Source of the DNA: Lewinellaceae bacterium
Lineage (GTDB): Bacteria > Bacteroidota > Bacteroidia > Chitinophagales > Saprospiraceae
Assembly (NCBI GenBank): GCA_020636435.1
Contig: JACJXX010000001.1
Location: 3,241,001 to 3,305,000 of the forward strand
DNA: 64,000 nucleotides
Reading direction: 5' to 3'
A program made the translations under genes and the position numbers. Every line of letters starts with the position of its first letter. Within the stretch, counting starts at the first letter, position 1. Of this stretch, positions 51,586-60,622 are shown piece by piece. The notes beneath the pieces are model-generated. The model did no database searches. It saw only the letters and a list, made by a program, of their open reading frames with translations, and was not told where the DNA came from.

Positions 51586-53490
51586 CTACTTAACATCAAG
51601 CCTGTCATCCCCCGGGTCTACATCCCGAAAATCCTTCCAAACCAGGGCTACGCTTTGCACCTTTCCGTCCACCGGCAATTCCAGCGCTACCTCCTGCTGA
51701 TCTTTCCAAATGACAGGGCTGAAGGTAAACGAACGGGCGCTACCCCCTTCCAGTTCCACCTCCAGCGAGACAGGCAGCGGCATGCCGCCATCATTGCGCA
51801 CGGTGACGAAGAGTGCTCCTTCCTCTGCCCGGTAGCCCACCAGCGCCAGGTCCATGGTGTTGAAGTCCATAAACCATCGCTGCCAGAACCAGTCCAGGTT
51901 TTGGCCGGAACATTCCGAAATCGTGAAGAAAAAATCATGAGGTTGCGGATGTTTGCCGCGCCAGCGTTCGACGTATTCCTGCACGCAGTTCAGAAACGGT
52001 TCCTCCAGCAACAGCTTGTAAAGCGCCAGGTAGGCGCTGGCCGGCTTGCCGTAGGAGTTGAGCCCATAAGCCGGGGACAACAACTGATGGGAAGGGGTGA
52101 GCATCGGCACGTCGACCTCCGGGCCCTTCACCCCCAGATAGCCGCGCAGGTAATAACCCGGGTAGATCGCATACTCCGGGTGCTCCAGGGTATACAGTTC
52201 GGTGCAGGCGAAGAACTCCAGCAGGGTGGCCCAGCCCTCGTCCATCCAGGCGTAAGCGCTCTCGTTGATGCCGGTCAGGAAAGGAAAGTAGGTATGGGCG
52301 ATCTCGTGGGCGGTGAGGGCTTTGGTGTCGTCCATGCTCTCCATATCCAAATCGTTGACCATCATGGGGTATTCCATTTGCCCGTGGCCGTTGAAGATGG
52401 TCATGGTGGGATAGGGATAAGGGATGGCAGGCATTTGGGTGGAGAAGTAGCCGATGCAGGCGCGGGCGATCTCCGCCACCTCATAAAAGTCAGAGCTTTC
52501 GGGCTGGTAAGCCGCCTGCACGCTCACCCGCCGGCCGGCAGTGGAGTCGACGACCAGGCTGGCAGCGTCCCATAGAAAATGATCGCTGAGGCCGAAAGCG
52601 AAGTCGGTGACTTCGCGGGCGGTGAAATGCCAGGCCAGTTCCTCTGCCGGCAGGACGGCCTGCCCGGCCGCCAGCGTTTCTTTGGTGATGATGCGCACCA
52701 CGGTATCCGATTCCTGCGACTGCAGGAACCGCTCCAGCGCGAGCGGGCTGAGCACCTCTTCTCCATTGGCCAGCTCGCCCGTAGCCCATACCGCGAACCC
52801 CTTCGGCACGCGGATGGTGACATCGTAGTCGTTGAAGTCGCCGTAGAACTCCGTCTGCACATTGTGGGCAATGCGGTCCCAGCCGCTGATGTCGTCGTAA
52901 ACGGCGATTCGGGGGTACCAGTAAGCTGCGAAGAGGGCCGTTTCGTCCACCATGCCCTCCCGGTGTTCGCGGGTAGAGGTTTGCAGCTCGTAGTTCCATT
53001 CCAATTCCAGTCGCAGGCTGGCGCCGGGCAGCAGGGGTTCGGGCAGTGGCAGCCAGGCGTTGGTGGGGTCTGCGGATTGGTGGACGGCGCCGTTGTCCCA
53101 GTCTAACACCTGGCTGTTCACCCGGACATTGGAGAGGCTGATGCCTGTGGTATAAAATGCCGGATCGACATAAGAGGCGCGGCGCGCCTGCAGCAGGTGT
53201 ACGTTCTGGATGAGTTTGAGGTTGAGCTGCTGCAGGGTATCCGGGCTGTTGTTGGTGTAACTGATGGCGGCCTGGCCTTCGATGCGCTTGTCGGCCGGCC
53301 TTACCCGGGCGTTGATCTTGTAACTGGCGCGGTTTTGCCAGTATTGTGGGCCGGGCAGGCCGTTGATGGTGCGAGTGCCGGCCTCCATTGCCTGCCGGAA
53401 GTCGCGGGGCAGGTAGAGGGAGGGCTGAGCGGGGAGGGCTATCGACAGAAACAGGAGGGTAATTATCAAGGAAAAAAGGCTTTTGCTCAT
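51586..53490 (-). CDS. M1 family aminopeptidase
   Basis: 634 residues from the ATG at 53490 (signal peptide MSKSLFSLIITLLFLSIALP). The zinc site HEIAHTYFPF (H-E-x-x-H near residue 397) and the distant Glu in MDEGWATLLEF (near 417) have the M1 spacing of 18 residues after the second His. In place of the GAMEN exopeptidase motif it has GQMEYPM. An N-terminal beta domain (residues 30-200: INARVRPADKRIEGQAAISY, LKLIQNVHLLQARRASYV) matches the M1 saddle. No C-terminal sorting domain, so it is probably periplasmic or outer membrane-associated. It would release N-terminal amino acids from peptides, although exact specificity is unknown. Confidence 0.9.
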   Translation of the reverse strand: MSKSLFSLIITLLFLSIALPAQPSLYLPRDFRQAMEAGTRTINGLPGPQYWQNRASYKINARVRPADKRIEGQAAISYTNNSPDTLQQLNLKLIQNVHLLQARRASYVDPAFYTTGISLSNVRVNSQVLDWDNGAVHQSADPTNAWLPLPEPLLPGASLRLELEWNYELQTSTREHREGMVDETALFAAYWYPRIAVYDDISGWDRIAHNVQTEFYGDFNDYDVTIRVPKGFAVWATGELANGEEVLSPLALERFLQSQESDTVVRIITKETLAAGQAVLPAEELAWHFTAREVTDFAFGLSDHFLWDAASLVVDSTAGRRVSVQAAYQPESSDFYEVAEIARACIGYFSTQMPAIPYPYPTMTIFNGHGQMEYPMMVNDLDMESMDDTKALTAHEIAHTYFPFLTGINESAYAWMDEGWATLLEFFACTELYTLEHPEYAIYPGYYLRGYLGVKGPEVDVPMLTPSHQLLSPAYGLNSYGKPASAYLALYKLLLEEPFLNCVQEYVERWRGKHPQPHDFFFTISECSGQNLDWFWQRWFMDFNTMDLALVGYRAEEGALFVTVRNDGGMPLPVSLEVELEGGSARSFTFSPVIWKDQQEVALELPVDGKVQSVALVWKDFRDVDPGDDRLDVK

Positions 53491-53554
53491 TGTTTTGTGG
53501 ATTGATGATTTTGGATAGCAAAAATTCCATACGGGAGCAATAATTTTGAGCTGA

Positions 53555-53584
53555 TGGTCAGCCAGGGGCATCTATTCGTTGATC
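53555..53584. repeat. Flanking direct repeat, left copy
   Basis: tggtcagccaggggcatcta followed by ttcgttgatc. It matches the right copy at 54444-54476, which has three extra bases (cca) and about four mismatches. The two copies bracket the HEPN/MNT gene pair. Confidence 0.7.
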
Positions 53585-53606
53585 GAACCGCCTATGCTGA
53601 TAAATA

Positions 53607-53638
53607 ATTGGCTTTCTCATCATTTCGAGTTACTTTTG
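53607..53638 (+). promoter_or_regulatory. Promoter of the HEPN/MNT operon
   Basis: ATTG at 53607-53610, 20 bp, then TACTTTTG at 53631-53638 (full match to TAnnTTTG). Transcription would start almost at the ATG at 53647, giving a nearly leaderless message. Confidence 0.5.
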
Positions 53639-53646
53639 TCTTGCGT

Positions 53647-54039
53647 ATGGATAAGCAAGATTACATTAAATATTGGAAAACGTCTTCGGAAAAAAGTTGG
53701 AATGTAGCCCAACATTTATTTGAAAAAGCAGATTATGTAGAAAGCCTGTTTTTTACTCACTTGACAATAGAGAAAATACTAAAGGCACATTGGGTTAAGG
53801 ACAATTTAGGCGACTTTCCTCCCCGAATTCACAATGTCCGGCGGTTAGCAGAACAAACCAACTTGAACTTGGATTCAAACCAACTTGTTTTTTTAGAACA
53901 GATAAACACTTTCCAGATTGAAGGGCGCTATCCTGATTATCGGTTTTCCATCTATCAAACCTTTGACAAGCAAAAAACCAAACTCATTTTAGACGAAACC
54001 GAAAACTTTTATCAATGGTTACTCAACAAACTGCCATAA
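53647..54039 (+). CDS. HEPN-domain protein
   Basis: 130-residue all-helical protein of the HEPN superfamily, the partner of MNT nucleotidyltransferases in bacterial toxin-antitoxin-like modules. The HEPN core helices are WKTSSEKSWNVAQHLFEKAD, VESLFFTHLTIEKILKAHWV and the loop PPRIHNVRRLAEQTNLNL. The canonical RNase R-x4-6-H motif is not evident, only RIHNVRRL, so it may be a structural or substrate-recognition member. It overlaps the MNT gene by 25 bp. AT-rich, unlike flanking genes; likely transferred. Confidence 0.8.
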   Translation: MDKQDYIKYWKTSSEKSWNVAQHLFEKADYVESLFFTHLTIEKILKAHWVKDNLGDFPPRIHNVRRLAEQTNLNLDSNQLVFLEQINTFQIEGRYPDYRFSIYQTFDKQKTKLILDETENFYQWLLNKLP

Positions 54040-54332
54040 AAACCGCAAAGGAATTTGTAACAGCAATTAGAGCCAAAGGCTTCAATTTAAACAAAGCCAT
54101 TGTGTTTGGCTCCTTTGTCCGCGATGAACAACGGCAATGGTCGGATATCGACCTGGCATTAGTCGCTGATGAATTTATCGGCGTAGGTTATTTTGACAGC
54201 CGTTTTTTTATTGATATAAAAATTAGCGACAAAAAATACACCCCTATTGAAACGCATACCTTTCCTACTGAATACTTCGAAACCGGCGATCCGTTCATCG
54301 AAGAGATAAAAAAGACCGGAATTGAATTGTAA
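54015..54332 (+). CDS. MNT-type minimal nucleotidyltransferase
   Basis: 105-residue nucleotidyltransferase of the MNT family. The active site is VFGSFVRDEQRQWSDIDLAL (GSxxR...D-x-D), with a third acidic position in FIDIKISDKKYTPIETHTF. In the HEPN/MNT system it can act as antitoxin by AMPylating the HEPN protein. Overlaps the HEPN gene and is followed by 140 bp containing the hairpin agcacgg...ccgtgct and the right-hand direct repeat. Confidence 0.85.
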   Translation: MVTQQTAIKTAKEFVTAIRAKGFNLNKAIVFGSFVRDEQRQWSDIDLALVADEFIGVGYFDSRFFIDIKISDKKYTPIETHTFPTEYFETGDPFIEEIKKTGIEL

Positions 54333-54443
54333 ATCCTGATGCTGGAACGGTTGGCTTTGACGTCCATGCTGTAACGAGCACGGTTGGTTGCCCGTGCTAA
54401 CATTGGCCAGGCTTATGCCCTTGGGATAAAACGCCGATGCATT

Positions 54444-54476
54444 TGGCCAGCGAGGGGTATCTATTCGCCATTGATC
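54444..54476. repeat. Flanking direct repeat, right copy
   Basis: tggccagcgaggggtatcta followed by ttcgccattgatc. Matches 53555-53584 and overlaps the stop codon of the AAA-ATPase gene. Confidence 0.7.
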
Positions 54477-56037
54477 ACACCCAGACCGCAAAGATATCTT
54501 TGCCTTTATGAGCAATGGCTTTTTGCTCCCAATCTTTTTCTTTTCGGTTGTCGAAAACGATCAGGTATCCCTCGTTGACGCCATGGATATCCAGGTATTC
54601 CGCCAGTTGATCCAAGCCCTTTTCGTGGGCTTTGGGCCCATACCAGCGTTTCAGTTCCACAATGTATCTATGCTGGAAGAAGGTAACGATGACGTCCAAG
54701 CGTTTCTCCAGGGAAGTTTGCACTTCTTTAAAGGTATAGCCTTTCCCGTTTACAATGGGAGCAAAGAAGGAAAGGAAGATCAGCCGACCCTGTTCTTCCA
54801 GAAAATCCTTGTTTTTGGTACTGTATTGCTCTTTCATGAATTGCTGGAATTTAAGCAACACCCGTTTCATATCCAGGGCGTTGTTTTCCAGCAGGAAATG
54901 CCCGCTATACAAATAATTGGTGCTGATATTCGTCAGGGCTTTGGAGGCCATATAGTTGTAAATCAACTGCTCGTAAATCCGGTTGTGAATCTTCACATTG
55001 CCGTTGGGGTTGAAGACGCCGTATAACACCCCCTGGTGAATCGTCGGGTTATATTGGTTGAATGGAATTTCATCTCCCTCAATAATGACGCGATAAACCA
55101 GGCTATACAGTGCGCTGTTGTTCTCCAGGTTTTTGATGAGGCTGTCAAAATTGGTATTATTCTCTCTTAAAAGCAATTGGACCGCTTCTTCCAACAGGCC
55201 GATCGTCCATTCTTTTTTCGTTTTCCCGGGAAGGATATCTTCCGCAATCGTTTTACACAATTTGCTGACCAGAAATGGATAGCCTGAGGTGTAGTAGTAC
55301 AATCGTTCGGACAGCGCCGGAATGTCTATGGAGACACCTTCCGCCTCACTGTATGCTTCCAGCATAGGCGCAATTTCCACCGGATTAAAACTCATCCGCA
55401 CTTTAAAATCGGCGGCAATATTCCAGGGGCTGTTGTACTGGCTGTCTTTGGAATCCCGGATTTTGTGTTTTAACGTTTTAATATCATGCACCCCGGCCAG
55501 GACAATGCTGTGGAAGGTGGCGTGCTGCGGTTTGAAACGGGACAAATATTTGGTTCGCAACATGCCCAGAAAACTCAGGAAAGGTTCGTAGTTGCTGCTG
55601 GCGTCTACTTCGTCTATTATAAGTACCAGCTTTTGATTAATTCGATGAACAAGCTTGGTAATAAATTTGGACAAACTCCCCATGTCCACCACCGTTGGCT
55701 TTTCCGCTTCCAGGAATGAGGATAATTCCTCTTCTTGAAATGCAAGAAAATCTACCAATTGGTTCACAAACATCTGCGCAAAGGCCTGATCCGACTGATG
55801 CCATTGTTCGTCAATACCCTGAAAATTCATTTCAATGGGCAGATAATCTTCTAGCTTTCTCAGTTCCTCCCCCAGCAAATAGAGGGCAGTCGTTTTCCCG
55901 TACTGGCGAGGGCGGTTGATAATAAAATATTCTCCCCCTTCGACCATGGCCATGATCTCCTTCATCTTTTGGGAGGTATCCATCATGTAGTGCATAGACG
56001 GATAACAAACCCCGGTAATGTTGAACTTTTTCTTCAT
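54475..56037 (-). CDS. AAA-ATPase-like protein with C-terminal PD-(D/E)xK nuclease-like domain
   Basis: 520 residues of the AAA-ATPase_like (pfam09820) plus DUF1703-type fusion, widespread in Bacteroidota. An N-terminal ATPase domain has Walker A NRPRQYGKTT (residues 41-50), a Walker B-like VLIIDEVDA and a sensor region. The C-terminal part (about 395-520) reads LEKRLDVIVTFFQHRYIVEL and ELKRWYGPKAHEKGLDQLAE, with D-(x)n-E-x-K spacing typical of PD-(D/E)xK nucleases. Function is unproven; such genes spread as multi-copy families and may be selfish or defensive. AT-richer than neighbours. The stop overlaps the right direct repeat. Confidence 0.85.
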   Translation of the reverse strand: MKKKFNITGVCYPSMHYMMDTSQKMKEIMAMVEGGEYFIINRPRQYGKTTALYLLGEELRKLEDYLPIEMNFQGIDEQWHQSDQAFAQMFVNQLVDFLAFQEEELSSFLEAEKPTVVDMGSLSKFITKLVHRINQKLVLIIDEVDASSNYEPFLSFLGMLRTKYLSRFKPQHATFHSIVLAGVHDIKTLKHKIRDSKDSQYNSPWNIAADFKVRMSFNPVEIAPMLEAYSEAEGVSIDIPALSERLYYYTSGYPFLVSKLCKTIAEDILPGKTKKEWTIGLLEEAVQLLLRENNTNFDSLIKNLENNSALYSLVYRVIIEGDEIPFNQYNPTIHQGVLYGVFNPNGNVKIHNRIYEQLIYNYMASKALTNISTNYLYSGHFLLENNALDMKRVLLKFQQFMKEQYSTKNKDFLEEQGRLIFLSFFAPIVNGKGYTFKEVQTSLEKRLDVIVTFFQHRYIVELKRWYGPKAHEKGLDQLAEYLDIHGVNEGYLIVFDNRKEKDWEQKAIAHKGKDIFAVWV

Positions 56038-56080
56038 GCCCTGTGCGTTTATGCAAAAATACGGGATTTGCTCTTGTTAT

Positions 56081-56251
56081 TCATTCAGCCTGTAGGCTTT
56101 CTTTAAGCTGCTCGATCCGTTCCGGGATCAATACCCGAAACTGGCCCAGGTATTGGTACTGCTTGTCTTTATCTCCTCTGGCCGGCTTGATCAAATAGGA
56201 GAGGGACGGAAGGCAATTGCTGAATTCAGGGCCTGAAAGGGTAGAAAAAAC
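56081..56251 (-). pseudogene. Relic of an unidentified gene's C-terminus
   Basis: 56 codons without a start, ending in TGA at 56081: GPEFSNCLPSLSYLIKPARG, DKDKQYQYLGQFRVLIPERI, EQLKESLQAE. The composition looks protein-coding (helical, charged C-terminus) but no family was recognised. The frame ends at a stop at 56252-56254 upstream, so the gene start is lost. Confidence 0.35.
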
Positions 56252-56340
56252 TTATGCTGCCATCTTTATCCGGGGGATCGCACAAAGAATATGTAAAATT
56301 GTTCCAAAATCATGTAATTCCTAATTAACAACCAGCGAAA

Positions 56341-58365
56341 ATGCAGAACCACCACCACCACCACAAAACGGAAAAGGCACCAGAGCACAGCCACCGGAAA
56401 CATTCCGGCAACGGCCACCACGACCATCATGCCATGATGATCGAAGACTTCAAAAAGCGGTTTTGGGTGTCGCTGGTCCTCACCGTTCCTGTTTTGCTCC
56501 TGTCTCCAATGATCCAGCAGTGGCTGGGGCTGGACTGGCAGTTCGCCGGAAATAAATACGTGCTGTTCGGGCTGTCCAGCATCATCTTCTTCTACGGCGG
56601 ATGGCCCTTCCTGAAGGGGCTGGCCGATGAGCTGAAAGAAAAGGCGCCCGGCATGATGACGCTGATCGCCGTGGCCATCGTGGTGGCCTACGCCTACAGC
56701 AGCGCCGTGGTGTTCGGGCTGGAAGGCAAGACCTTCTTCTGGGAGCTGGCCACCCTGATCGTGGTGATGCTGCTGGGGCACTGGATAGAAATGCGGTCGG
56801 TGCTGGGCGCCTCCCGTGCGCTGGAAAAGCTGATTGCCCTGCTGCCGGATGAGGCGCACCGGATGGATGGCGATCAAGTACAGGATGTAAAAGTGAGCGA
56901 GCTGAAAAAAGGAGACGTCATTCTTATCAAACCCGGCGAGAAAATCCCGGCGGATGGAACCATAACCGAAGGAGAAAGCAACCTCAACGAAAGCATGCTG
57001 ACCGGGGAAAGCAAACCGGTGAGCAAAGAAAAGGGAGATCAAGTCATCGGCGGCGCCGTCAATGGCAATGGTTCTCTCAAAGTAAAAGTGGAAGGCACCG
57101 GCGAAGACAGCTACCTGTCGAAAGTGGTCAACATGGTGCGCGAGGCGCAGGGCCGCAAATCCAAAACCCAGAAACTGGCGGACCGGGCGGCCTTCTGGCT
57201 CACCATCGTCGCCCTGACAGCCGGTTTCGGCACCCTGGCTACCTGGCTCTTCCTGGGCAAAGACTTCGCTTTCGCCCTGGAGCGGATGGTCACGGTGATG
57301 GTCATTTCCTGCCCTCACGCCCTGGGGCTGGCCATCCCGCTGGTAAGCGCGATATCCACTGCGGTATCGGCCCAGAATGGCCTTTTGATCCGCAACCGCA
57401 CCGCCTTCGAGAACGCCCGCAAGATCACCACTCTGGTGTTCGACAAAACCGGAACGCTGACCACCGGCGAATTCGGGGTGAAACGCTTTGAAAGCACCCA
57501 AAAGGGCCTCGACAATCAGGAAATGCTCCGCCTGGCCGCCGCCCTGGAGGCCAACTCCGAACACCCCATTGCCGAGGGTATTATGGCCAAGGTGAAAGAA
57601 CTGGGCCTGCAAACTCCGTCGGCAGACAATTTCAATGCCATCACCGGAAAGGGCGTAGAGGCCACGGTAGAAGGCAAACAGGTAAAAGTAGTCAGTCCCC
57701 GCTACTTGGCCGATGAGGGGATCAGCACCCCGGAAGCAGCGGAAAATGATGGCGGCGAAACCATCGTCTTCGTCTTGCTGGACGACGAGCTGGCGGGCTA
57801 CATCGCCCTGGCCGACCAGATTCGCCCGGAAAGCGCCGAAGCCATCCAAACCCTTCACAAAAACGGCATCAAGACCATGATGCTGACCGGCGACAATAAG
57901 GCCGTGGCCGCCAGCGTCAGCCGGGAACTCGGCCTGGACGACTTTTTCGCGGAAGTGCTGCCGGGCCAGAAACTCGACAAGGTCAAAGCCCTCCAGGAGA
58001 AAGGCGAATACGTGGCCATGACCGGCGACGGGATAAACGACGCGCCCGCCCTGGCCCAGGCCGATGTAGGCATCGCCGTAGGCAGCGGCACCGACGTAGC
58101 GGCGGAAACCGCCGACATCATCCTGGTGAACAGCAACCCTCAGGACATCAGCAAGCTGATCCTTTTCGGCAAGGCTACCTACCGCAAAATGGTGCAGAAC
58201 CTGATCTGGGCAACCGCCTATAACGTGGTTGCCATCCCGCTGGCCGCCGGGGTGCTTTACAATTGGGGCATCATGATCTCGCCGGCCTTCGGCGCCGCCC
58301 TGATGAGCCTCAGCACGGTGATCGTGGCGGTGAATGCGCAGTTGTTGAGGAGGGGGATGGAGTAG
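56341..58365 (+). CDS. copB: Copper-translocating P-type ATPase, CopB-like
   Basis: 674-residue P1B-type ATPase for metal export. The N-terminus is a His-rich metal-binding tail (MQNHHHHHKTEKAPEHSHRK, GHHDHHAM). The ion-binding motif in the sixth membrane helix is CPH (VMVISCPHALGLAIPL, near residue 323), which distinguishes CopB from CPC-type CopA. The phosphorylation site is FDKTGTLTTGEF near 367, the HP motif is SEHPIAEG, and the hinge is GDGINDAPALAQADVG. Family knowledge links CPH pumps to Cu(II) or Ag. No copper-sensing regulator is adjacent. Length is about right; one N-terminal heavy-metal domain is absent. Confidence 0.88.
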   Translation: MQNHHHHHKTEKAPEHSHRKHSGNGHHDHHAMMIEDFKKRFWVSLVLTVPVLLLSPMIQQWLGLDWQFAGNKYVLFGLSSIIFFYGGWPFLKGLADELKEKAPGMMTLIAVAIVVAYAYSSAVVFGLEGKTFFWELATLIVVMLLGHWIEMRSVLGASRALEKLIALLPDEAHRMDGDQVQDVKVSELKKGDVILIKPGEKIPADGTITEGESNLNESMLTGESKPVSKEKGDQVIGGAVNGNGSLKVKVEGTGEDSYLSKVVNMVREAQGRKSKTQKLADRAAFWLTIVALTAGFGTLATWLFLGKDFAFALERMVTVMVISCPHALGLAIPLVSAISTAVSAQNGLLIRNRTAFENARKITTLVFDKTGTLTTGEFGVKRFESTQKGLDNQEMLRLAAALEANSEHPIAEGIMAKVKELGLQTPSADNFNAITGKGVEATVEGKQVKVVSPRYLADEGISTPEAAENDGGETIVFVLLDDELAGYIALADQIRPESAEAIQTLHKNGIKTMMLTGDNKAVAASVSRELGLDDFFAEVLPGQKLDKVKALQEKGEYVAMTGDGINDAPALAQADVGIAVGSGTDVAAETADIILVNSNPQDISKLILFGKATYRKMVQNLIWATAYNVVAIPLAAGVLYNWGIMISPAFGAALMSLSTVIVAVNAQLLRRGME

Positions 58366-58367
58366 AT

Positions 58368-60509
58368 TCACCCCACCCTCCCCAAAAACTCCTCCTCCGT
58401 CATCACCTCCACCGTGCCCAGCGCCTGCGCCTTCTTCAGCTTGGAGCCCGGCTTCTCTCCCACCACCAGAATATCCAGGTTGCCGCTCACGGCGCTGATG
58501 ATCTTGGCGCCGGCCGCCTCGGCCTTAGCCTGGGCCTCCTTGCGGCTCAGCGTTTGAAGGGCACCGGTAAAGAGGATGGTCTTGCCGACGAAGGGGCCGT
58601 CGCCGCTGGCGGCTTTGGGCAAGTCGTCTTCGGTCTGTTTCATATTGACCCCCAGCGCCTCCATTTCTTCTAACAACTTGATGTTGTGCTCATTGCTGAA
58701 GTAGGCGATGACGTTTTCGGCCACCACCGGGCCGACATCCTTGATGTGAGTGAATTTCTCCATATCCCATTCCCGAAGATCAAGTACATGATCGATTTCG
58801 GCGGCGATGATCTTCGAAACCTTTTGCCCCAGGTGGTGGATGCTGAGGCTGTGCAGCAGGCGGTGGATGGGGTTCTGCCTGGCTTTTTCCACCGATTCTT
58901 TCAGGTTTTCCGCCGACTTTTCGCCGAAGCCCTCCAGTTCGGCGACCTTTTCGTAGTCCAGCCGGTAGACGTCGGCGATGGTGCGCAGCCAGCCCAGCTC
59001 GTAGAAGCGCTCGACGATAGACTTGCCCAGCCCCTCGATGTCCATGGCGTTTTTGGAGACGTGAAAGATGATCTTCTGCAGGTTCTGGGCGCCGCAGACG
59101 CAGACGGGGCAGCGCCAGGCGGCTTCTCCTTCGATGCGGATCAGTTCCACCGGCTCGTCCGTATCGTTGATGGGGCAGTACTTCGGAAACTCGATCGGCT
59201 GTTCGGAGCCGTCGCGCAGTTCCTCCATAGCCTTGACGATGTAGGGGATCACATCCCCTGCCCGTTCTACCAGGACCATATCGCCGATGTGCAGATCTTT
59301 GGACTTGATGAAATCCTCATTGTGCAGGGAAACGGACGAGACCGTTACCCCCGCCAGTTGGACCGGCTCTATCTTAGCCACCGGCGTGATGGAGCCGATC
59401 TTGCCCACCTGGTATTCCACCCGCAGCAGGCGGGAGGTAGCCTGCTTGGCCTTGAACTTGAAGGCGATGGCCCAGCGCGGGTGGTGACTGGTGGAGCCGG
59501 CCCTTTCCTGCAGCTCCCGGCTGTTCACTTTCACCACCATGCCGTCGATCTCGTAGGGGTAGCTGTCGCGCTTCTCCTGCCAGCCGTGGCAGAAGTCGAG
59601 GGCGGCCTTGATGTTTTTGCATACCGTCCGTTCCACCCCCTCAACCGGCACTTTAAATCCCAGTTGATGGAGCCGGCCGAGGCTCTCCTGGTGGGTGGCG
59701 AAGCGGGACAGTACGTCGTTGCCCTCCTCATCCACGGCGTAGCCCAGGGTGTAGATGAAGGCCTCCAGCCCCCGTTTGGCGACCTCCTGCGGGTCTTTCA
59801 TGCGCAGACCGCCCGTGGCGGTATTGCGGGCGTTGGCAAAAAGGCTGAGCCCTTCCTCCTCCCGCTGTTCATTGATCTCCTGAAACACGTCTTTGCGGAT
59901 GAGCACCTCCCCCCGCAGTTCGGCCTTGTAGATGCCCAGGCTGGCAAAATCGGCCCGCAGAGGGATGGAACGGATGGCGCGGGCGTTGTTGGTCATCTCT
60001 TCCCCCACTGTGCCGTTGCCGCGGGTGGCGGCGCGTAGCAGGCGGCCGTTTTCATAGACCACGGCAATGCTGCCGCCGTCAAATTTGGGCTCCACGGCGT
60101 ACTCGATGTCCTCCTCTTCCGGTATGTTGAGGTAGCGCTTGACCTGTGCGTCAAACTCCACCAGGTCTTCCTCGTTGTAGGAATTGGCCAGGGAGAGCAT
60201 AGGCGTGAGATGCTCCACCGAAGGAAAATCGCTCGACAGGTCGGAGGACACGCGCTGAGTGGGCGATTCGGGCGTCACCAGTTCGGGATGTTCCGCTTCC
60301 AGCTTTTCGAGCATTTTGTATAGCTGGTCGTACTCCGCGTCGCTGACGACGGGATCATTCAGGATGTAATAGCGGTATTCGTGGTATTCGATCACCTGGC
60401 GCAGCTTGTTGACCTGTTCGTCAGCTGATTCCTGCTGCAGCGCGCTTCCCCCATTGAGGTAGGCTTTGGACAGGCTGAAAAGGGAGCGTTGTTCTTCCTG
60501 GCTGTACAT
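58368..60509 (-). CDS. ligA: NAD-dependent DNA ligase
   Basis: 713 residues; joins DNA nicks using NAD. The adenylation domain carries the catalytic Lys in EPKFDGGSIAVV (K-x-D-G near residue 128) and Ia-domain motifs around EYHEYRYYILNDPVVSDAEY. The zinc finger region is odd: the usual CxxC...C...C reads CPIN ... RCPVCVCGA, so the second Cys is Asn and an extra CVC follows. An HhH helix stretch and a C-terminal BRCT domain (GPFVGKTILFTGALQTLSRK, TEEEFLGRV) complete the family order. Converges with the copper ATPase, 2 bp apart. Confidence 0.95.
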   Translation of the reverse strand: MYSQEEQRSLFSLSKAYLNGGSALQQESADEQVNKLRQVIEYHEYRYYILNDPVVSDAEYDQLYKMLEKLEAEHPELVTPESPTQRVSSDLSSDFPSVEHLTPMLSLANSYNEEDLVEFDAQVKRYLNIPEEEDIEYAVEPKFDGGSIAVVYENGRLLRAATRGNGTVGEEMTNNARAIRSIPLRADFASLGIYKAELRGEVLIRKDVFQEINEQREEEGLSLFANARNTATGGLRMKDPQEVAKRGLEAFIYTLGYAVDEEGNDVLSRFATHQESLGRLHQLGFKVPVEGVERTVCKNIKAALDFCHGWQEKRDSYPYEIDGMVVKVNSRELQERAGSTSHHPRWAIAFKFKAKQATSRLLRVEYQVGKIGSITPVAKIEPVQLAGVTVSSVSLHNEDFIKSKDLHIGDMVLVERAGDVIPYIVKAMEELRDGSEQPIEFPKYCPINDTDEPVELIRIEGEAAWRCPVCVCGAQNLQKIIFHVSKNAMDIEGLGKSIVERFYELGWLRTIADVYRLDYEKVAELEGFGEKSAENLKESVEKARQNPIHRLLHSLSIHHLGQKVSKIIAAEIDHVLDLREWDMEKFTHIKDVGPVVAENVIAYFSNEHNIKLLEEMEALGVNMKQTEDDLPKAASGDGPFVGKTILFTGALQTLSRKEAQAKAEAAGAKIISAVSGNLDILVVGEKPGSKLKKAQALGTVEVMTEEEFLGRVG

Positions 60510-60591
60510 GCTTTGGGTTGAATTTTCTGCGGATAAATTTAGTCGTTATGGGCTAGAGCGCCAAGGAAGTGGAGCGAGGAGTGATTTTGGG

Positions 60592-60622
60592 CCAAAAAAA
60601 AACCGGCCACAACGGGCCGGTT
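60592..60622 (-). terminator. Strong hairpin with T-tract upstream of ligA
   Basis: The perfect stem aaccggcc-acaacg-ggccggtt (60601-60622) is followed on the minus strand by nine Ts. It lies 80-110 bp upstream of the ligA start, with no gene on that strand before it. Confidence 0.7.
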
